A DNA stretch of 64,000 nucleotides from Macrobrachium rosenbergii (GCF_040412425.1 NC_089742.1:74893125-74957124); one strand, 5' to 3'; shown: positions 48,301 through 62,289, counted from the stretch's first letter. The notes: generated by a model not told the origin, from the sequence alone. A program made the numbers and translations.

Positions 48301-50429
48301 ATTATCATTGTAGTCTCATATTTCACTAGTTAGTGCTAGAACATTACTTTTATTTAATTTACAGCACAAAGGGCAGTGGGATAGGTGGCTTAATGACCAT
48401 TTCCAAACCCAAACCCATGAAAGGAAGAAAGTTCAGACTTAAAATATAAAGTAGGCAGTATACCTTGGTACGGGAAATATTATAATATTCTTGAGAAAAA
48501 GAAGCAGAAAGGTGATGTCAGTAAAGGGAAGCAGCAACTAAGTATTACCTATTGGAAAATGAGAATGAGAGAGGAAAGTTACCTTGTAGCAAATAGGGGG
48601 AGGAATTAGAAACTAGGTAAGAGTAAAGTCATTCATGAATTGAACTTGCTTTGAGTCAGTCTTGTTGAGGAGGTAGATTTAGTAATGAAATATGCTGTTT
48701 TAAAGACTACAGTTTCAGGCAAGCTGAGTACCCTACATAGTGATAGCAGCAAGATGTTTTTTCATCAAAAACAATTGAAAAATGGTATGGGAGAGGGAAT
48801 GAATAAGTAGAACTATTGTATACATTGAATTTGTCAAAATTATGGCATCCCCAGCCAGATAAACTCAGAAGTCAGAAGTACTAGATGAGAACAGAATGTT
48901 TAGGTGATTGATTGCAGTTAGGGAGATGGCTGGGGAGCCAATGGAGAATCAAAGGGAGTTTAACAAAAAAGGCAAACGTAAAGTAATTATCATAAAAAAT
49001 ATTTTTATAGTGACTTTGCTGTCTTTTGAAGGGGTTAGATAAGAAATGAGTTTCCTCCATTAATCTGTCTTTTGCTCTTTCTGCTGGAGCTCTCCTCTGG
49101 TTTAGATCTTTTTGTGTCCCTTTTCAATATCATCAGAAGACAATAGAAAATAGGAAGAACTGGTATAGATGAGGAAGGAAGCCAGTGCAACTATAGATGA
49201 GGAAGGAAGCCAGTGTTGCACTGTCATCTGCAGACAAAAACATGTTCAGTATGAAGCTAGAAATAAGTGTGCAGAGGGTTGTTGTGAAGCATAAAGGTTG
49301 GGTACAGAGTCTTGATATACTAATACTCAGTATATCAAGATTGACATCAAATAATTCTGAGAGTCCCTCAGAAAAGGTAACCAAACATTGCTGTGATAGG
49401 AAAGATAGACTTTAGAAGTTTTTGCCCAATGGAAACAGTACTGATGATTTGAAAGTAGATTTTGATGCAAGGATTTTAAAATCATGCAGGTGATTTGGAA
49501 GAATAATTTTATTCAAGGTGTTGAAGAAAATTGGTTAAAATTTCAAATATCTTACTAGTAATATAAGTTAAAAGCAGTTATACTGGTGTCAAAAGGGTTG
49601 AAGTGATTACCTCTTTTTAAGGGTAGGCTGAGGTACCATGAGGAAGAATGAGTACAGGTTTTAACCAGTTAGTTGAAAACATAAAAGCATAGGGACCAGT
49701 TTATCTGCTAAAGGAATATGATGATGAAATGTATTGCCAGCATTTAAAGATTGAAGAACTCTTTGGACCTCAGGAACAGGTAATATTAGGGAGGGCATAT
49801 AATTAGAGATGTTAAAAATTTAGGAACATTGGAATCCTTGAGAGAACAGTTATCAGAAAAAATCAGAAAGAATAATGTCACCATTCAGAAGGAAAGCAAA
49901 CCATAGATCCATTTGAACTGAAGATAGAAAAGAAAGAAGTTAAGAACTCCATTGGTAAATGAGCAGTATTTTCTCATGAAGGAATTGATATCAGATAATT
50001 ACCCAGTATTCAAAAACTTTTCTGCAAGGTATACAGTTACATCCAATTTCTAGCAGGAAAGGCTAGGAAAACTATTTGGCCACCCATTCTGACTTATTGG
50101 GGTGAGGCACTTGAACAGACAACTAAATTTAAGGAAGAATGAAAGTTAATTCATAAAAGGGTGCAAGTGCATCAAGTGATATAGGTTAAAAACTTTATTA
50201 GTGGGAGGGGCCACATTTCAGCTAACAAAGCAACAAACCCCTCGGGAAAATAGTGTGTAAAGGCATATACTTAGGAAATTTTTGTTTAGGGAGCATAAAG
50301 AGATGAAAATAACCCTAGAACCATCCAAAATCATAAGCAGGAGAATCTTTCATACACAGGCTTCCTACAATGTATCAAAACCTCTTAAAGGATTGGAAGA
50401 GTGGAAAAGGAGCATGACAGTAATTGTAT
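48301..50429 (+). other. Unassigned, probably upstream part of a decayed LINE
   Basis: Purine-rich on the + strand with many short frames and wording similar to the LINE that follows, but I could not identify motifs with confidence. Confidence 0.35.
49311..49339. repeat. Perfect 11-bp inverted repeat
   Basis: CTTGATATACT, a 7-base loop, then AGTATATCAAG. It may be incidental. It sits beside a 25-bp tandem duplication ('tatagatgaggaaggaagcc', about 49166-49215). Confidence 0.8.
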
Positions 50430-51490
50430 ACAAATGAAAAGGGGATGCACAGCAATGAGCATATTGCAGAGGGATATGTCTGTTTAAGCATGCTAAGAAA
50501 ATGTTGGAAAAGGTTTTGGAGGAAGACAAAAATTTATAAATTGGTAATTATCAGTTTGGCTTGATGTCAGACAGATCATTATCATCAGTCTTCATAATGA
50601 GGCAAGTACAGAAAAGGTACAAAAAAGAAGACTTATACCTCATACAGTATTTGTGGATCTTGAATTGCAGGGTTATCTGAAGTTTTAAGATAATTTGGTG
50701 TACATCAGAAACCAACACTTAGTCCTTTGCAGTTTATCATTTAGTAATGGCAAAAGCTGCAAGGAGTGGACTTGAAGAGGGATCATTGGGAATTTTTCTG
50801 TGCAGTTGACTTAGTGCTAAAAGCCATCATAATTTGAAGAAGAGGCTGTAGAAAGGTTAAAAAAGATGGCATAGTTATTAGAGTAGAAAGTACAGAAAAT
50901 CAACACAAGCAAAAAAAAAGTTATGGTGACTGGAAAGAAAGCAAAGGCAACATTACAATTGTTAAAGTGGCTCTGTGGTTTGTGGGAAAGGTTAGGGGGA
51001 TGAACTCTCTAATATACCATATAGAACTTGGTGTCACATAAGGTGCTCAGGATTACTAAATGTACATAGAGTAAGTTTTTTTTTTATAAACCATTTCAAG
51101 TGCAAATGGAGGGGAGAGGGGGGGGAGAGTTGAGCCTGTTATGATAGCTGGGCAGGTTTTAGAAGAGATTGCTTTTTTGTTGCTTATGGATACTGTGGAT
51201 TGTGAAATAGACAAAAGAGCTGTAAGAGTAGTTAAGATGGGTACGAAAGTCCTGTACTGCACTGTGCAGCTGAAAATGGAGATTTTGAGAGTATGTTCTT
51301 TGATTATTAAGATCCATGGCTTGTGTACTGTGGGTAGGCTGCATTATAAACAAGGAATTACTAGAAAGATTTGATTTCAAGAGACTGGAAAAATATTTTA
51401 AAAAGTTGAAATGGTTTTGACATGTGATGAACATTTGTTCAGAAAAGCAGATGAGGAATTATGTCGAAGACATATAAGTCCCAGGTAAAG
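50430..51490 (+). mobile_element. LINE relic with RTE-style RT and C-terminal region
   Basis: Conceptual translation with frequent frameshifts gives, in order: a lead near 50490-50540; N-Y-Q-F-G-L-M-S-D-R-S; V-F-V-D-L-E (catalytic Asp box, 50640-50660); a P-L-Q-F-I equivalent of the P-L-L-F box; then K-V-M-V-T-G-K-K-A-K-A near 50920. Later comes a Gly/Glu-rich patch, E-E-I-A-F-L, D-T-V-D-C-E and R-A-V-R-V-V (51160-51230), and near the end W-F-x-H-V-M at about 51410. This is the layout of a common invertebrate LINE whose tail pairs a zinc-finger region with an F-x-Y-L-G-D-T block. It is heavily mutated; the clade is uncertain. Confidence 0.6.
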
Positions 51491-52559
51491 ATAGAAAAAT
51501 ATTTAATTATTTCATATTTAACTTTCAGTGCATTTTAATGTAATGCAGTTTTTGTTCAGTAAGAAGTTTTTAATATAAAACAATGCATAGGTAAGAGAAC
51601 AGGCCAGTTTCAACATTTTAACTCTATTCAGTTGACTTTAAGATAAATTATACTTAGTGTATTTTATTGCTTTTATGTTTATATCATTCTAACACCAAAT
51701 TGTTGAAACCACTTACCAGTTGTAAGTCCACTTTGGTATAAATTACTCCCAGGGTATAGTGAATTTGATACTGAACAATATTTGTGGTACTATATATGTG
51801 TGTGTGTGTGTGTTAAGAAGGAATAGATCAGTGAAAATTGTAAAGGTCAAGCAACTAATGTAAGTGAAGGAAAGTAAGTATACACTGTAGAAAAAGGATA
51901 GGTAAATGAAAAATTAAGGAAGAAGAATGACTATAGTAAAGTAAACTAAAGATCACATATAGATTTTAATTGGATAACTTACAGAAACCAAAATGTAGAA
52001 GCACCAAAACATGTAAGTTACAAGTGATGCATATGGATATATATATGTGTTAGACTCAAAATTTAGTAACCAAACCTCCTGATGAAGTGTGCATGCATAT
52101 GGTATAAAGGAAAATATTTTTTCTAGAGAATATTGTGCACTTATTACAGTAGGTTCAATATAGAGAGTGGTAGGAGAGCTGACTGGGGAGTTTTGGATTG
52201 GCATGCAGCCCCTTTTACAAAAGACACAAGCTTAAGACATTAGCTGATTTATAACACTAAATCCTATATTTATTTGTTTAAAATTTATAATGCAAAATTA
52301 CTGTTACAGTTAACAAAAATATTTATCACAGGATTTGTCCATTACAATATTGTATCCAAGAAAAAAATTATGGTCATTTTGAATTTGAATGAATAATTAA
52401 AAGAAAAGTTATAACAAAAAGATTTATTGATGAAAGCAGAGTGAAAATAGTCATATTTTTTAATAATTACAAACACAAATATGCAATGTTTTCATGCGTT
52501 CTTGTGAATTTTGTCAGTTCAAGGTTTATTTGGTCCCCCCTCCCCCCAGCCAATGAAAA
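51491..52559. other. AT-rich stretch without recognised gene
   Basis: It holds a short GT repeat at 51793-51813 and a C run near 52532. Nothing else supported. Confidence 0.5.
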
Positions 52560-54010
52560 TTATACAAATATTCCTTGGGTATTCTGATATAAGCAAAAAG
52601 TGAAATTCCTCTCTTTGTTGGCATTTCATTTTATAGAACTTCATTTGTGATATTCTCTAAAGCATTCCACACATAAGGCCACCTCAAGGCTGTAGAGCCA
52701 GGAAGTCTCTTTTTCTTAGCCAATTTTTATTATTTTGCACTTGCGCACACAAGACACTGTCCATTTGTTCTACCTTCTGTTGCTGGCACTAATACAAGAC
52801 AGTGCCTCTTGGCACCATTGCTGAGGTGCAACATGGTCAACTTGTACCATGGATACCCTTCTACCACCTCTTCGTGGTTGAAATCTGCCATACTTGTTTA
52901 ACAATTATTTGCAGCCTCAGAGAGATATCATGCCAAGTCATTCAGCATCTAGATGTCTATCAGATGAAGTAATAATGCTTTTTTAATACCACATCATTGT
53001 TCTCATATATCCTGTTTTGCCCATCTGCATATCTGATTTAGGGACAAGCCACATATTGTTCATTTAGTTGATAACAGCATCCAACTTCATTATGGGGCTC
53101 CCTACCCAATGACTGCATTTCCCTGTGAGACTTAATTGGTCAGTGTGTAGTTTGTAGTTGTCAGAAGGCAAATTCTTTTCTTTGTTGCAATTTGCTAGTA
53201 AGTTGATGCCCTTTCTTTCTGAATATAGTCTCCTTTCATCAAGTCCGAAGAAGATGGGCATCCCTTTTCTTTGTGAATGGTATCAACCAGTATGGTGGTG
53301 GTGTTTTGTAGAAATTCGCTAAGGCCTAGGCTGGTATAGTAATTGTGAACTAAGCATGACCTTGCCCAGATAAGAGGCCATGAATGTTTTCACAACTGCT
53401 CCAGAGGGGCTTAGATGGTCATTAGCTGGAATGTTAACTTCAGTTTTGGTATAGACAACAATATCCATCACTTGCGTACGTATAGTCATAAATGACATTG
53501 TTAAACACAACCAGTACACTTCGGATGTAAATAGTTTGGAAATAAAGATACATTTGAATACTACAAGGCATTCCTCAACCACAAGCTTTTGAAAGGGATA
53601 TTATATCATCTTTTAAATTGTTTGTCTGTGCCATGATGTTTTTTAGTCTGTCCTTGGAATTGGGGTCTCTCAAATAATTATTTGTGGACTGTAAAATTCT
53701 GTAAAGTACCTGGTACCAATCATGAGGCATAAGCTTTGGCATATGAATAAATTATGTGTATCAGTCAACCTGTCCTCCTTAACCCAATGTTTAGGTACAT
53801 GTTAACGTAAGGATAACTCGACAATTCCTTCAGGCCTACATCTTTCCTTACCTTCATCTTGCCCAAACCTTGAGGTTGATCCGTAACATGCTGTCCATGG
53901 TAACGGTTTGTTTCATCAACTATTACTTGCATCATTTCGTCATCCATAAGAAACTGAAGTATTAAATCGTCACATTCATCTTTTAGTCCAAAATCATGCA
54001 TCTGTCATCC
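52560..54010 (-). pseudogene. piggyBac-like transposase relic
   Basis: Minus-strand frames follow piggyBac order. 53765-54001 has D-D-E-M-M-Q-V-I-V-D-E-T-N-R-Y, the N-terminal block of the DDE_Tnp_1_7 fold, and E-L-S-S-Y-P-Y-V-N-M-Y-L-N-I-G-L. 53319-53582 has I-V-V-Y-T-K-T-E-V, S-G-A-V-V-K-T-F-M and Y-L-G-K, the central block before the second catalytic Asp. 53064-53261 has G-M-P-I-F-F-G-L, S-L-T-G-K and G-S-P-I-M-K-L-D-A-V-I-N, near the last catalytic Asp. A Cys-containing tail (C-L-V-C-A) lies near 52740-52780. Frames are broken, the intervening catalytic stretch is lost near 53280-53320, and no TTAA-flanked ends were found. Confidence 0.75.
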
Positions 54011-56105
54011 TAATAGAAATATAATCAATAGATATAAAATCTCTTCAGTCAGTTATGCCATTGTCTTCTGAAGCTCTAGCCAGAGCACCACACATCCAAA
54101 CACCTGCCTCATTACTTAAGAGAGTTATCTCCAGTACCGATCATATTGGCAAAAAGAGAAAAAAAAACTTCCTATTAGTCTTTTGTCTTCATAATGCACA
54201 TATAACTTTCAGTATCAGTATATTATTGCTGCTAAGTTTAATCATCAATATCCAATGACCCTAAGCCTTCCAGTATAGCATTGTCTCATTCACTTATCAT
54301 GTTCACCATCAAGAGTATGCACATCCACTATCTTCCATTTCATGAAACTCCAGTTTTGGCAAGATACTGTATATCTTCTATCAGTGACTTTAGGCATTTT
54401 ATGCCTAGCACTCAGGTCTGGGATGTTGCCACATTTACAGGGTGGGGAGATTTGGGATTAGTAACAGCACCCTCCACCATGAAGTCTTAAGAACAATTGG
54501 CATTCCATCTTTGCACTCAGGTTACCCAAGATCCAATAATTTATTTGTGCCCCATTAAATTTGGCAATATAAATGCTTCCCTGTTAAATGCATTCCAATT
54601 CCACGGAATGAAGTAAGAGGACATCATATGATGTCCACCAGACTCGGGGTTAATATGGAGAAAGTATATTTTTTATAACTTTCCATGGTATGCTGAATCA
54701 ATTGGAGGAATAACACATAATATAAGAGCATCTCGCTCTCATTCAGTGTATCAGTGTGGGTGCTGCAGCTACACTGAACACATTTACCACAGCAGTATCT
54801 AGCTCTCATTCACTGTATCAGTATGGCTGCTTCACTAGCAATTGCATATTGCATGCACATTCTAAGTACATTGGTGACAAATTCAACATTTCAAACATTT
54901 TCAACTCCCATTTAATTTATTCAAGGACAATTTTCAACTATCATTTAATTTATTCAACGACAATTCTTGAGTTTTTTTTTTTTTTTTTATAATCAAGGAT
55001 CAAATAAATGGGGCAATGTTGTCTGAAGATTATTAGTGGTAACTGAAGTAGCATACGTATAATCACACCTACATAATGAGTTTACGGCTCTTGAATTTAT
55101 TGGGGCCACCATATTAGCCCTACTGATCAGTAAACATTAGTGACCTGAAAACAGTCTAAAAGGTACAATGGTGATTGGTGAGATGGAGACCACCTGTTGG
55201 GTGGAAATCTCTCTTAATCACTATCATTTGTAGGCAAATGGCACTGGGTTATCTGCACATGCTGGTCATTGATGCATAAGTAAAATGAGAGGTCTTTTTG
55301 TGAAAGTTTATTGTACATTATATATTTTTTAAGTTCTGAACATTTACAGATTTGTAAATAAAGGGCTAAAACAGTTAAATAGCTTATATTCACAAACTTT
55401 CTTTGATATATTGGCGCTCATATTCTCGTCTCATTGCTCATTCATACATTTGAATTAGTGTCATCAAGATGTCAATTTTTCATTTATTGTAAATTCATGG
55501 TTTTAAGTACAAATTAAAGTCAGTGGCAAAGGTGTTAAAATTTGCAGTTGTGTTCAAGTTTTCTATGAAACGTAAATTTTCTCTCAACACTAAATGTAAA
55601 TTTTCATGCCTTTGTTATTGACATATTTGTTATAAAGATGAAAATAAAGTTATATATGGATTCACTGTGTTTAATTTCTCATTGTAAAAAGGCATGTAAT
55701 GAGTGAAGAAAACTTATAAAGTATCATATATATACTGTTCAAAATTGCATTGAAATGCTTTCACCATCTTGTGGGGCTTCCTTAGTTAGCTAGGACAGTA
55801 TGAAGTTGGTGTCCTTTCCTTGCTTTATAATGTCTTGGATAGTTGCCACATTTACTTACATAGTTCATGTCCCATTACATCAGAAAACACTACTGATATG
55901 CAAGTTCATTCAAGTATTGGTTAAAGCCATGTGGAGCAATATTCCATCCAGAGTGCTAGATTTATGCGTAAGCTAAACATGCTATAGCTTAGGGACTCCC
56001 AGATTTTCAGACTGTTTAGTGATGGTACGAAAATTCTCTGTATGTGCTGAAAATAGCTTGTGTATGAAATTTATCAAATTTTATGTAGCTTTATTATTGT
56101 TATTC
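54011..56105. other. Unassigned stretch with short tandem repeats and AATAAA signals
   Basis: It holds a diverged 70-bp duplication (about 54725-54835, 'ctcattcagtgtatcagt' units) and a 34-bp duplication ('catttaatttattcaa', 54908-54966). AATAAA hexamers at 55357-55362 and 55643-55648, the second followed by a GU-rich stretch, could be a + strand 3' end. No exon recognised. Confidence 0.4.
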
Positions 56106-56698
56106 AGAAAATAACCATATATGAAACAATCCCATAGGGGCCATTGACCTGAAATTCAAGCTTCCAAAGAATATGGTGTTCATTTGTTAAGTAACAAGGT
56201 AATAGAAAATACAGAAAGAAGAGATCAGTTAGAAATGAAAAATTTAACAATAAATAGATAAAAATGTAAGTACATTACAAGGAGAACTGTTTCGGGAATT
56301 AATGCAATGTGTGTTTGCTTGAACTTTTGAGGTTCAGATTGGGAGCATCCTCAGGGAGACTTCCACAGTCCAACAGTATGAAGAATAAAGAAACTTGAGA
56401 ACTTAGTAGTTCGATAGTGAGGCATGTTTACTGCATATTAGTGCTCTGGTTCACCAAATCTGGTTGCTTTTAGCAGGAAAAGGGGATCAGGGGTCAATTG
56501 TGAATGTAAAAGATCTGTTAAAATACAACTAATGAAAAATTGACTAATAATAGATCATCTGTTGTTGGTCCAAGTCATAACTGCTAATGTTAAGAAATAG
56601 AAACCTTACGTACCACAAGCCACTCCACCTAAAAGAGATGAATCTCTGGCAGAGGCAGACATCATCCACACCGGAGAGCAGTATTCTAGTAAAGGAAG
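56106..56698 (-). mobile_element. LINE 3' end (family of 20480-22125)
   Basis: It matches 34583-35110 from the TTATTGTTATT 3' tail through the UTR ('aaattcaagcttccaaagaa') to the C-terminal coding part ('ggagagcagtattctagtaa'). It stops abruptly at about 56698, where gypsy sequence starts. Confidence 0.85.
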
Positions 56699-59600
56699 GA
56701 GGTTCGTAGGATTTCTTTGCTGCGATGAAGTTTTCCTTGGCATGATTTTTTTTTTACTGCTCTACTGACACTAGAGGGGGTGGTGGGTTCACTTGGGTCT
56801 TGAGATATGTCTGCGGGTATTGCTAATGATTGTCTGTAGTGCGCTTCAGCCAGTGAAGAGTTGAGATCTGCGTGTGGGGCTGTTCTCGGTCCTAATAAAA
56901 TCCATGGCAACTCCCTTCTCCACCTCTTGTCTTGACATCTGGCAGTGAGTGCTGCTGTAAGGGAGCAATGTAACCACTCGACCATACCATTGGCTTCTGG
57001 GTTGTAGGCCATTGTACGGTTTATTTTTGTCCTGAGGCTGGCGGCAAGGGAGCTCCATGGGGCTGATGTGAAATTAGCCCCCTATTGCTGGTGATGTACG
57101 GAGGGACTCCGCATCTGCTGACCCAGCTAATTAGAGCTTTCACGCAACTTCTGCAGTCTGCTGTTTGACAGGTGTTGCCTTAGGCCATCTGGTATTTCAG
57201 TCAACGATGGTGAAGAGCTATCTGTACCCCTCGGAGGGGGATAGGGGGGGCCCACAATGTCGATCTGAATATGGGCGAGACGGCGGTCGGTGGTTCGGAA
57301 TTCTGTCCGACTTTGTGTCTCATGATCCTGAACATTTGGCAGGGGAGACATTTGCAAGCCCATTTCTTAATGTCTGTCTTTATTCCCACCAAATGTATCA
57401 TTCTGTCAGGATACGGGCAGTGGAGCAGCCTGATGGGGGTGACAGATCATGGGCAAGACTGAAAGCCTTTCTCCTCAAGGCCAGCAGTAGATAGGGGCGA
57501 GGATGTTCGATATTCGTTTTGCAGGCAATGGTCGTTTCTCCATCATCTATGGCGAAATTCCTCCACAAAAAGGTGGGACTATCCTGCTGGAGTTGCTAGG
57601 TTCGCGTCATCCTTCTGGGCGGCTGCTGCAATCTCGGGATATATCCCAGTCTGGATGCTGTTAATGGTGTTTCTGGAAAGGGCATCTGCGATGTTGTTGG
57701 AGGAGCCCTTCAGGTACCTGATGGTACAGGAAAACTCAGATAATGTCGATAGTTGTCTCTGTTGGCGCACTGACTACCAATTGTGAAGACGTGAACAAAG
57801 GGCTGATGGTCCGTTTGCATCACAAATTGCCGTCCCTTGAGCATATGCCTGAAATGTCAGACAGCACTGTGGACTGCCAGCAGCATCTCTCTGTCGAACG
57901 TGGAGTATTTCTGTTCTGCTGGAGATAGCTTTTTTGCTGAAGAAGGCCACAGGCGATGACTATCGTCTGTATCCTGCTCAAGTACCACACCCATCGCTGT
58001 GCTACTTGCATCTGTGATCAGTGTAAGGGATTTATGGGAGAGAGGAAACATTGCAGCAGAACCATGGGCTTTTTTGGCTTCTTGAAAAGCTGTTCCTTGC
58101 TTATCAGTCCAGCATAATGATTTGGGTTTTCCTTTTAAATATTCGTACAAAAGGGACATGATTTATGCCCGGTTGGGTATAAAACAGAGGTAATAATTGG
58201 TCATACCACCAAACTCTTGAAGTGATTTAATGTTTCTTGGCCTCGGGAACTCGGTAGTGGCTTGGACCTTCATCAGGAAAGGTTTAGCTCCTTTGGAGCT
58301 TATTTGATGACCAAGAAATTCTACTGTATATTTTGTCCATGCACATTTATCTTTTTGGACTACTAGTCCATTTTCTTTGAGTTTCTTGAGGACTTGTTGT
58401 ATGTCCTGAATGTTCTGTTTATAGCTAGTGCTGAAAATAAGAATGTCTACATAAATGAGGATTTCGTCCACAAGCCGTAGAAAGGTAGCCCCTGCATTTC
58501 GAAGGCCAAACCAGCTGTAATTAAAAGTATGCCTTCGAAACAGCTGTAATTAAAAGTATATGTCCTGAAGGGAGTGATGATCACAGTCTTTTCTACGTTT
58601 TCCTTTGCTATTGGGACTTGGTAGTACGTATCCCTTCAGATCAATTTTTGTGAATATTCTTGATCCTTCAAGAATATTAGTTATGTCCACGATGTTAGGC
58701 AGGGGTACCTGCCTGGTACTGTTTTAACATTAAGGTGCTGGTAGTCCCCACCATGTACCGTCTGCTTTAGGCAGCATGTGGAGGGGAGATGCCTATGAGC
58801 TGGAGGCTTTCTGGCAGATTCCTGCCTGTTCCACATCATAGAATATTTGTTTTGCGTGAGATAGTTTGTCTGGAGCTAGCTGTCTGAAACTTGTGTATAC
58901 TGGGGGGCCACAGTGACCATATGATGTTTAATGTGTTTTGAGGTTGTCCTTGAATACTTCGGGAATTTCCTGAAGGAGGCGAGAAATTTCTGGTCCCGGC
59001 ATTTTTGATGTGTTTTGTTGGGCGCATGAGGTCATGCTGGAGGTCGTCTTTGAATACTTCGGGAAATTCCTGGAGGCGAGAAATTTCTGTTCCTGGCATG
59101 TAGTTTGTTGTCCTTGGAGTGATGGCTGAATGAGCTGTTGTATGGATATGTCTACCAGCATGTCATGCGCATTCAGGAAGTCTGCTCCAAGTAGTGCGAT
59201 GGTGACGTCTGCTGTGATGAATGTCCAACTGTATAGTTTGCCACTGAATGATACTTTCATACTTCTGGTTCCATAAATTTTTAGCAGGGTACCATTGGCA
59301 GCAGACATGGAGAGTGTTGGGGGCTGGTTTTAGCCATTTGCTCGGGTTGGCTGGGACAAATGACTTGCATGCGCCCGTGTCAACAAGTAATTGTGTGTTG
59401 GACATCTCATTGGTGATACAGACATGCTTTTGCCTTTTCCCAGAAGAAAGGCATACTAGTTCCCCCTTACGTGGCAACCAATCTGGCCGTCACTGATGGT
59501 TACTTGGTTGGGCCACTGCTGTGGCCCTACTGCATATTTTTTTTATAGCATACAGCCTTGTTCACATTTTCATACCTCGCTCCTGAATTTCCAGTGGAAG

Positions 59601-60260
59601 AAGCAAAGGCCCTTTGGTCATTCTTTTTTATCCTCTGTTTATGTTGTGTGGTTGAGTGGGGTCTGATGATGTCTGAGCCAGATGAACCTTGTCTACTTTT
59701 TGAGAAATCCCTTGAGGGGCATGGTGGATGTGTTGGGAATTGCAGCAACTGATTTGTGTGGTAACTTTGTCAGGAGGACTTCACGCACGAAGTCCAGTGT
59801 CGTCTCTGGTTGGCAGGGACTGTTATTAGCTGTCGGAGTTGCTTGTAGACGTGTGAGGGCCTATGTTATCTAGGAATTTTCTAGCTTTGAGGGCTGGGAG
59901 CATGCTGAAGGATGGCCTTAGTTGTGCCTCCAAAGTCTCGTTTGTGATGGTGGTGTCTGGCTCGGCTAACTACCGCTATTTGTTTGAAGACTTCGTCAGG
60001 TAGGAATTTGAGGACGGTGCCAGCTTTTTGTGATGACGATGTGATATTTTTTGACCTGAAGATCGTCTCTGCCCTACAGAACCAGGCCTCTGAGTTGTGT
60101 GCCATGAAAGGGGGAGGCTAAGGCATGCAGATGCAGTATTGTAGTTGGGAGAGCTGGTAGGATCGGTAATCTTGGTGGTCGCCTGTTTAGGATGCAAGTG
60201 TAGATAGAGACATGGTCAACTACTAACCGATTTATTATCACAGAATTCTGACAAGACATT
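56699..60260 (-). mobile_element. Ty3/gypsy LTR retrotransposon, internal region, inactive
   Basis: Domains appear on the minus strand in gag-protease-RT-RNase H-integrase order. Gag: A-W-F-C-R-A-E around 60080. Protease: L-L-V-D-T-G-A at 59370-59390. RT: Y-V-D-I at about 58442-58453 where Y-x-D-D is needed, plus F-L-G-H-Q-I. RNase H: L-I-T-D-A-S near 58005 and K-K-L-S-P-A-E-Q-K-Y-S-T-F-D-R-E, ending I-A-D-A-L-S-R near 57680. Integrase: C-L-P-C-Q zinc part, I-Q-I-D-I-V-G-P and N-P-E-A-N-G-M-V-E near 56985. At least seven frame changes separate them. No envelope gene and no LTRs were found. A 100-bp local duplication lies at about 58935-59100 and a 28-bp one at 58508-58558. Confidence 0.9.
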
Positions 60261-62289
60261 GGTTTCCGTGAGCAGAAGAGTAGTGTAGGATATTAAAACA
60301 AGAAGGGCATGATTTACGATCAGTTGTGTTTTCTCACACCTGCAAAATACCTAATAATTCCTTATCCAACATGAGAAGAGTTTCTCATACATATGCCTCG
60401 AAAGCTTGACGTTTTACATTCATGGTTGATTTTTGTTTCACAAAAAAAATACTGATTCAACCATCAGTCATCGATTTGCGTTTTCTGGGGAAACCTGACG
60501 TTCTATGGAGGGTTGTTTTGTTTTGGATGTTGAGCCCTTGGAGGGCCTTACAGTGGTAACCAGCAAATGCATAAACATCGTAGAAACTTCATGGCAACTA
60601 AACCAAAATTTTCTGATGGTAAACAGGCCTATCCAGACCTAGTGTATACAGCCATACCTTGCGCATATGGGATGTTGTGATGATAGAGTCTGGGCCATTA
60701 AGCCCCGAGATTACAGATTCAACCTTTGTCTTGGTACCAATTACAAGAGTCTCTGGTAAAAACATGAAATTGTAGTTACAGGCACAACTTTGGAGATCAA
60801 GATAATTTGACCTTAAGCCTTAAATATTTTAAAGTACTCTGCAATTTTTCTTAAGTTAATGAGTTTTCAAACTCCTTGGCAGACTGCTTTAAACCCATTG
60901 TTAATTTTAACAATGGTTGTCTCTTTTGGTCTTGTTAGCCTCTCCTAGTAGCTCTTCAATGCATTCGTCTTCCATATAGATCTTGCCCTCATGTTCCATT
61001 GTTGCAAGTTGTCTATCAATTTTTCTGTTTGTTTTTCCTGCCTGGTTGTTGTTCTGATGTAATGGCAGTTTAATCCATAGTTCAGTTCTTTTTAGTCACT
61101 GGTAAGCACTACTTCAGTCAGATTGACGTAACCTTCCTTTTGTTGTTCAGTCCTTACTCTTCCACCATGCAGGTTGTGTAGTTTCTTTGTGACACTCACA
61201 GAAGCTGTGTGTAGAACGATAAACAAGCCCACGCTAAACGTCCAGATGGAAGGAGATGGGGCCCTGCCCTCCCACCGCCCTAAGGAAAGAAGACAGGGTA
61301 ATGTGTGGTGTGGTGAAGTCAAGTTTATAAAGGCACTACCTGGTACTAAGTCCAGGCCCTTATATGTTTGAATATTTTCGTCAGCCTTGTCCTTTCTCAT
61401 GTTGGTATTGCTGTAATTATGTTTGCTACACATGATTTTGCTTAACGTTCCTCTATTCTTCACTTGCTTGAAATTATCTTCTACTATGTTTCATCCAATT
61501 TCTTCTCCCTGCTTATTATACATCATCATAGTTGCCTCTAATGCCACTGATGCAAAGAGCCTATTTGATATTCTACCACTCTTGTCCTTCTTGTGCTTTG
61601 TCTTCCACAAATCTCCAGCCTCCCTTCTCAAAGTTCTTATGCATGTAGGTGTAGGTCTTCAAACTTCTGGAGCACCCAGAAGCCCAACTGACACCATCAT
61701 GTATGACTGTATTATCACAGCTATATATGGAATAATTTTTCAGTCTCCTGTACCATCTGTCTCCTATTATTCTTCTTAAAGCTTTATTTTCAAATTATCA
61801 AAATCTTTTCTAGTTTGTCATACCATCATTCATGTCTGTAAATCAAGACAGATCATACTAGAAATATGTACAGTAATTTACTGTTTTATGCAAATTCATT
61901 CTACTGGAATTTAAAATCTTATTGTTCCTAAATATTTAAAGGTTCCACCTCATTCATTTCTCCACCTAATGTTGTTCCATCCCTTTGTGCACAAACTGTT
62001 CTCATTACTTCTGTTTATCTTACATTTATTTTGAGTACTATTTATCTAAATACTGTACCTGATTCATTCTATTACATTAGCTTTGATATTATTCATCTTC
62101 TACTGTTTGTCCTTAATAAACATTTCTATAGGTTACGTGTATATAATGTGTATGTGCAAGTATTTTGCATTCTAACAAGAGCAAAAGCATTCCAGAAAAG
62201 ATAAAACCATTTTCAAGGATTAGTTAACTTCCCCCTTTACAGACTTTAATGCAAATTTATCTCAAACAGACAATATGAAGAACATTTTC
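60261..62289. other. Unassigned stretch
   Basis: Short frames occur on both strands (for example 61092-61463 minus, 61423-61779 plus) without a recognisable domain. The text around 61750-61850 resembles an interspersed repeat I cannot name. Confidence 0.35.
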
